A stretch of 26,219 nucleotides of DNA from JANQGH01 sp039819285 (GTDB lineage Bacteria; Pseudomonadota; Alphaproteobacteria; DSM-16000; Inquilinaceae), in NCBI GenBank assembly GCA_039819285.1, contig JBCBSH010000034.1, positions 1-26,219 of the forward strand. Direction: 5' to 3'. Of the stretch, positions 23,230-26,219 are shown one piece after another. Position 1 is the stretch's first letter, and each line of letters starts with the position of its first letter. The position numbers and the translations under genes are program-made. The notes under the pieces are model-generated. The model ran no database searches. It had not been told where the DNA came from and saw only the letters and a list, made by a program, of their open reading frames with translations.

Positions 23230-24275
23230 TCCGCACGCTCCGGGACAGTCAAGGGATCGACCTTCGTGCCAGGCGGATGCGCCTTGGCTGCGATCAAAAG
23301 CGTGTCGCCCTCCAGCCTCAGATCGTAGGTCGGGATCTTTTCGGTGAACGGCGCCGGCGCGCAACCATCCTCCGGCCGGTACTGGAACCCGTGCCAGGGA
23401 CAGGTGATGCAGCCATCGATGATGCGCCCCTCGCCAAGCGGGCCGTTTTGATGAGCACACGCGTTGGACACGGCCGACAAGGCATCGCCGTTGCGGAAGA
23501 TGGCGGCCCGTTCGTTGCCCTTGATCCGAACGATGATCGCCCGGCCGTCCGGGATGACCGCCGGGTCGCCAACCTCGATCCAATCGCCTTTCCGGTCCTG
23601 CGCACCGTCGGCCGACGCCTTGAGCCCGGCGGCGAGGTGCAAAACCGACACCATCACGGCCCCGCCACCAGCGACGATCATGAAGAAGGGGTTGGTTGCG
23701 TCCTGCAGATAGCCCAGCGCGAAATGGGCAACCGCGGCGGCATAGGCGATGTAGATCAGCAGATGCAGCCGTTTCCAAACCGGCGCGGACAGAAAGGCGA
23801 GCCAGAAATCGTGGCTGGTGAAGGCCAGGATCGCCAGGATCACCAGCGCCAGCATGCCGAACCACTCAAAGGGAAAGCCCAGAAGCTGGCCCGAGGTCTC
23901 GCTGGTCGTCAGCAAACCCACGATCGGCGAGATGTCGCTGAACGCATAGTACCAGTTCAGCACGTAAACGACGTGCGTCAGCGCGACCAGAAATGTGAGA
24001 ACGCCGAAGTGCCGACGGTTGTACAGCAGCGGCAGGAAGCGCCGATCCAGCCGCGCCAGCGGGCCGATGCACAGGATCACCGTCAGCATCAGAAAGGCAC
24101 AGGTGCCGAAGGCGCGCATACGGATGATGGCGCCGTCGATCGGTCGGGTCACGCCGGCCTCGGGCGTGCCGATCCGAATAAAGACGAGGATGTAGACCGC
24201 GACGCAGACCAGCAGAACAAGATCGTAGAAGTACTTATTCGGATTCCACTGAACAGGAATGTACTTGACGCTCAC
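23226..24275 (-). CDS. Ferric-reductase-like membrane protein fused to a Rieske [2Fe-2S] domain
   Basis: This 349-residue protein has an N-terminal ferric-reductase-like transmembrane region (about 15-215, five to six helices) and a C-terminal Rieske domain (about 230-340). Candidate heme-ligating histidines are His101 (LTHVVYVL), His171 (KRLHLLIY) and His184 (VAHFALG); His89 is also near. The Rieske ligands are Cys273-x-His275 (NACAHQNGPLG) and Cys292-x2-His295 (TCPWHGFQY). It should pass electrons between a [2Fe-2S] cluster and membrane heme; donor and acceptor are unknown. The start is a GTG that overlaps the preceding stop (GTGA), and its stop overlaps the next ATG, so four genes are coupled. 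Confidence 0.9.
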   Translation of the reverse strand: MSVKYIPVQWNPNKYFYDLVLLVCVAVYILVFIRIGTPEAGVTRPIDGAIIRMRAFGTCAFLMLTVILCIGPLARLDRRFLPLLYNRRHFGVLTFLVALTHVVYVLNWYYAFSDISPIVGLLTTSETSGQLLGFPFEWFGMLALVILAILAFTSHDFWLAFLSAPVWKRLHLLIYIAYAAAVAHFALGYLQDATNPFFMIVAGGGAVMVSVLHLAAGLKASADGAQDRKGDWIEVGDPAVIPDGRAIIVRIKGNERAAIFRNGDALSAVSNACAHQNGPLGEGRIIDGCITCPWHGFQYRPEDGCAPAPFTEKIPTYDLRLEGDTLLIAAKAHPPGTKVDPLTVPERAE

Positions 24276-24649
24276 TGGCTGGCCTCCTCGGTTGAGGCTT
24301 GCTCAATCTCCTGCGCCGGCCATTCGAATGGCCCCTGCTGACGGATCAACAAGGCCACCACCAGAATAACTGGGATGGCGAGCGCCAGGACCGCGGCGAA
24401 GACGTCCTGCGACCGGCGGGGTGGTTTGTGGCGGCGCTGGGCAACGTCGCGTTCGCGCTCTAATACTTGCCAGCGCCAAAGCACGAGCGGCCACAGCAGC
24501 ACCACACCCGGGATCAGCAGCGGCCGAAAGACGTAGGCGCCGCGCGCGTCCGGCGCGATCCGGTCGACGCCCCAAAACAGGAAGGCAATGGCAACCAACC
24601 CGCCCAAGGCGCCATAGACCTGGATAATCGTGATCAGAGCGTTGCCCAT
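24272..24649 (-). CDS. Small three-helix membrane protein, first gene of the redox operon
   Basis: This 125-residue protein has three likely membrane helices (about 5-27, 40-59, 82-103) separated by an Arg/Lys-rich loop (60-81) and a short acidic tail. I do not recognise a family. GAGG lies a few bases before the ATG. Its stop overlaps the GTG of the ferric-reductase/Rieske gene, so it is probably an additional subunit or assembly factor of that membrane complex. It is divergent from the Rieske/glutamate-synthase-like gene, 292 bp away. Confidence 0.75.
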   Translation of the reverse strand: MGNALITIIQVYGALGGLVAIAFLFWGVDRIAPDARGAYVFRPLLIPGVVLLWPLVLWRWQVLERERDVAQRRHKPPRRSQDVFAAVLALAIPVILVVALLIRQQGPFEWPAQEIEQASTEEASQ

Positions 24650-24887
24650 TAGCCTCAGTCTGACACAGCCGGCGGCAAGATCAACTCAACTCATCAACCG
24701 CAAACGGTGGTCGGGACGACCGACGCGATCATGCCGTAATCCGCGCTCACGCGCCTTCAACATGTTTTGATGCGTTGTTTGTCGCGCACGCCGCCGATGC
24801 GTTGGATCGTTTACCGGCCCATCGGCCCCGAAACGGCAGCCAACATCATTGCCTTCAAAAGCCTGGAACGGTGATCTCCACGCTTTA

Positions 24888-24902
24888 GGATAGCGCCTAT
24901 CC
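24888..24902. promoter_or_regulatory. 15-bp palindrome upstream of the Rieske/GltS-like gene
   Basis: GGATAG, a 3-bp spacer CGC, then CTATCC form a perfect inverted repeat, with flanking TT/AA continuing the symmetry after one mismatch. It ends 39 bp before the start codon at 24942, a typical place for an operator. The rest of the 292-bp divergent region (24650-24941) shows only a smaller repeat, GGTCG/CGACC (24709-24721), and no gene. Confidence 0.5.
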
Positions 24903-24941
24903 AAACGTGTTGCCCGTGCCCGCCCCCAACAGAGGCCCGAC

Positions 24942-26219
24942 ATGAAAAAAGTCCAAATCGCCACGTTTGACGAACTGGCCGACCGCCAACCAGCCTATGC
25001 CCTGGTCGGCGAGGTCGATCTCGTCGTCGTCCGCTATGACGACGAGATCTCAGTGTTCTATGGCCGCTGCCTGCATCGCGGTGCCTTGATGGCCGATGGG
25101 CATGTGCGCGGCCACAACCTGATCTGCGGCGTCCACAATTGGGACTATCGGCTCGACACCGGCGTTTCGGAATATGCCAACGAAGAGGCGCTGCAGAAAT
25201 TCACCTCTTGGGTTGAAGACGCAGCCGTTCTGGTCGACGAGGACGAGATCAGTGCCTGGGCGGTGGACCATCCGCAGCCCTTCGATCGCTCGTCCTATCT
25301 CGGCCTTTACGCAGACACCAGCCACGGCACGGAGGAAGAGCCTCACAACGGCCTCATCCAGCAATATGCCCGCGATGGTCTCAGCAAGACCGGCCATCAC
25401 GGCGCCGTCGACGCGATGGGTGTGCCGCGGTCGGACTTGCCGACTTGGGACGACATCCAGATCCTGACCGCCCAACTCCATCGCGTGCCGCTGTTGGACG
25501 AGGACCCGGTCGGCACCGACGTGGTGATTGGGCCCAACGCCCAAAAGCCGCTGACCCTCGACATCCCCCTCATGGTGTCGGACATGAGCTTCGGCGCCTT
25601 GTCCGAACCCGCCAAGGTCGCCCTGGCGCGCGGCGCGGATCTTGCCGGCACTGGCATCTGTTCCGGCGAGGGCGGCATGCTGCAGGAGGAGCAGGAGGCC
25701 TGTGACCGATACTTTTATGAACTGGCCTCGGCGCGGTTCGGCTTCGCCTGGGACAAGCTGGACCGGGTGCAAGCGTTCCATTTCAAAGGCGGCCAGGGCG
25801 CGAAGACCGGCACAGGCGGCCATCTGCCCGGCCCGAAGGTGAAGGGAAAGATCGCCGAGGTGCGCGGGCTCGGCGAGGGCGAAGACGCCATTTCGCCCCC
25901 GCGCTTTCCCGACTGGACGGAGGTCAGTCACGTCCGCGATTTCGCCGATGCCGTCCGCGACCGAACCGGCGGCATACCCATCGGCTACAAGCTGTCGGCG
26001 CAGCACATCGAGAAGGACATCGATGCCGCACTGGATGTCGGTGTCGATTACATCATTCTTGACGGTCGCGGCGGCGGCACGGGGGCCGCGCCGATCCTGT
26101 TTCGCGACAACATCTCGGTGCCGACGATCCCGGCCCTGGCGCGGGCGCGGCGCCATCTCGACCGGGCGGGTCGGGGCGATGTAACCCTGGTCATCACCGG
26201 TGGCCTGCGCAAGCCCGCA
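24942..26219 (+). CDS. Rieske domain fused to FMN-dependent glutamate-synthase-like domain (3' partial)
   Basis: The gene starts at an ATG preceded by AGAGG (24931-24935) and runs off the right edge; 426 codons are open without a stop. Residues 1-105 form a Rieske domain with Cys43-x-His45 (RCLHRGALM) and Cys62-x2-His65 (CGVHNWDY). From about residue 170 it is a glutamate-synthase FMN domain: SDMSFGALSEPAKVALARGA, SGEGGM, HFKGGQGAKTGTGGHLPGPK and DGRGGGTGAAP are near-exact family motifs. In the known enzymes this domain binds FMN and a 3Fe-4S cluster and reduces 2-oxoglutarate/glutamine products. The substrate of this fused form is unknown. The divergent redox operon suggests shared electron transfer; this is inference. 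Confidence 0.92.
   Translation, partial: MKKVQIATFDELADRQPAYALVGEVDLVVVRYDDEISVFYGRCLHRGALMADGHVRGHNLICGVHNWDYRLDTGVSEYANEEALQKFTSWVEDAAVLVDEDEISAWAVDHPQPFDRSSYLGLYADTSHGTEEEPHNGLIQQYARDGLSKTGHHGAVDAMGVPRSDLPTWDDIQILTAQLHRVPLLDEDPVGTDVVIGPNAQKPLTLDIPLMVSDMSFGALSEPAKVALARGADLAGTGICSGEGGMLQEEQEACDRYFYELASARFGFAWDKLDRVQAFHFKGGQGAKTGTGGHLPGPKVKGKIAEVRGLGEGEDAISPPRFPDWTEVSHVRDFADAVRDRTGGIPIGYKLSAQHIEKDIDAALDVGVDYIILDGRGGGTGAAPILFRDNISVPTIPALARARRHLDRAGRGDVTLVITGGLRKPA

Noticed and set aside
23230..23865. Upstream extension of the Cys/His-cluster protein
   Set aside because: The extension is out-of-frame antisense-like sequence over the Rieske gene; the ATG at 23229 overlaps the upstream stop as the other genes of this operon do.
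23277..24341. Open + strand frame of 354 codons opposite the ferric-reductase/Rieske gene
   Set aside because: The opposite strand encodes intact Rieske and heme motifs; this frame is composed of Arg/Gln/Asp/His-rich shadow sequence.
25050..26156. Open - strand frame of 368 codons at the right edge
   Set aside because: It is antisense to the Rieske/glutamate-synthase-like gene, whose signature motifs are unmistakable.

Overview
The window is GC-rich, gene-dense bacterial DNA with tightly packed operons. The gene content suggests an alphaproteobacterium, perhaps of the Rhodospirillales/rhizobial kind: a two-ATPase CUT1 sugar ABC importer, a bifunctional aldolase/short-chain dehydrogenase, split DhaK/DhaL proteins, a FCD-type GntR regulator, and GTG starts. 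This placement is inferred from families and style, not from a marker gene. No tRNA, rRNA, CRISPR array, insertion sequence or integrase was seen.

Layout. (1) 1-911, + strand: the end of a signalling protein (cyclase-like tail joined in frame to an RsbW-like ATPase domain) followed by a STAS anti-anti-sigma protein, a partner-switch pair. (2) 898-1575, - strand: a GntR/FCD repressor. (3) 1797-5334, - strand: a five-gene operon of unknown function with two DUF2589 proteins, a third protein carrying the same core motif, a zinc-ribbon protein and an unrecognised 334-residue protein. (4) 5669-8585, + strand: uronate isomerase and a fructuronate reductase/polyol dehydrogenase, 4 bp apart. (5) 8598-19020, - strand: a nine-gene operon read permease, permease, ATPase, ATPase, Tat-exported binding protein, DhaK, DhaL, aldolase/SDR fusion, SDR. 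(6) 19251-22148: mtnK (+) divergent from the transporter operon, meeting mtnA (-) tail to tail, with a fucose-mutarotase-like gene upstream of mtnA. (7) 22217-24649, - strand: four overlapping or abutting genes for a membrane redox module (ferric-reductase/Rieske fusion, a cysteine-rich anchored protein, two small membrane proteins). (8) 24942-26219, + strand, running off the right edge: a Rieske domain fused to a glutamate-synthase-type FMN domain.

How the genes may work together. The strongest functional reading is a carbon-salvage island. The ABC importer would bring in a small sugar or polyol. One branch (mutarotase, MtnK, MtnA) converts an aldopentose such as 5-methylthioribose or 5-deoxyribose into a ketose 1-phosphate. 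A second branch (SDR, then DhaK/DhaL) could convert a polyol into a ketose phosphate. Both could feed the class II aldolase domain of the fusion protein, which would give DHAP plus an aldehyde, and the attached dehydrogenase domain could then process the aldehyde. The uronate genes are a separate, incomplete hexuronate route. The DUF2589 operon and the Rieske-containing genes are the least explained parts.
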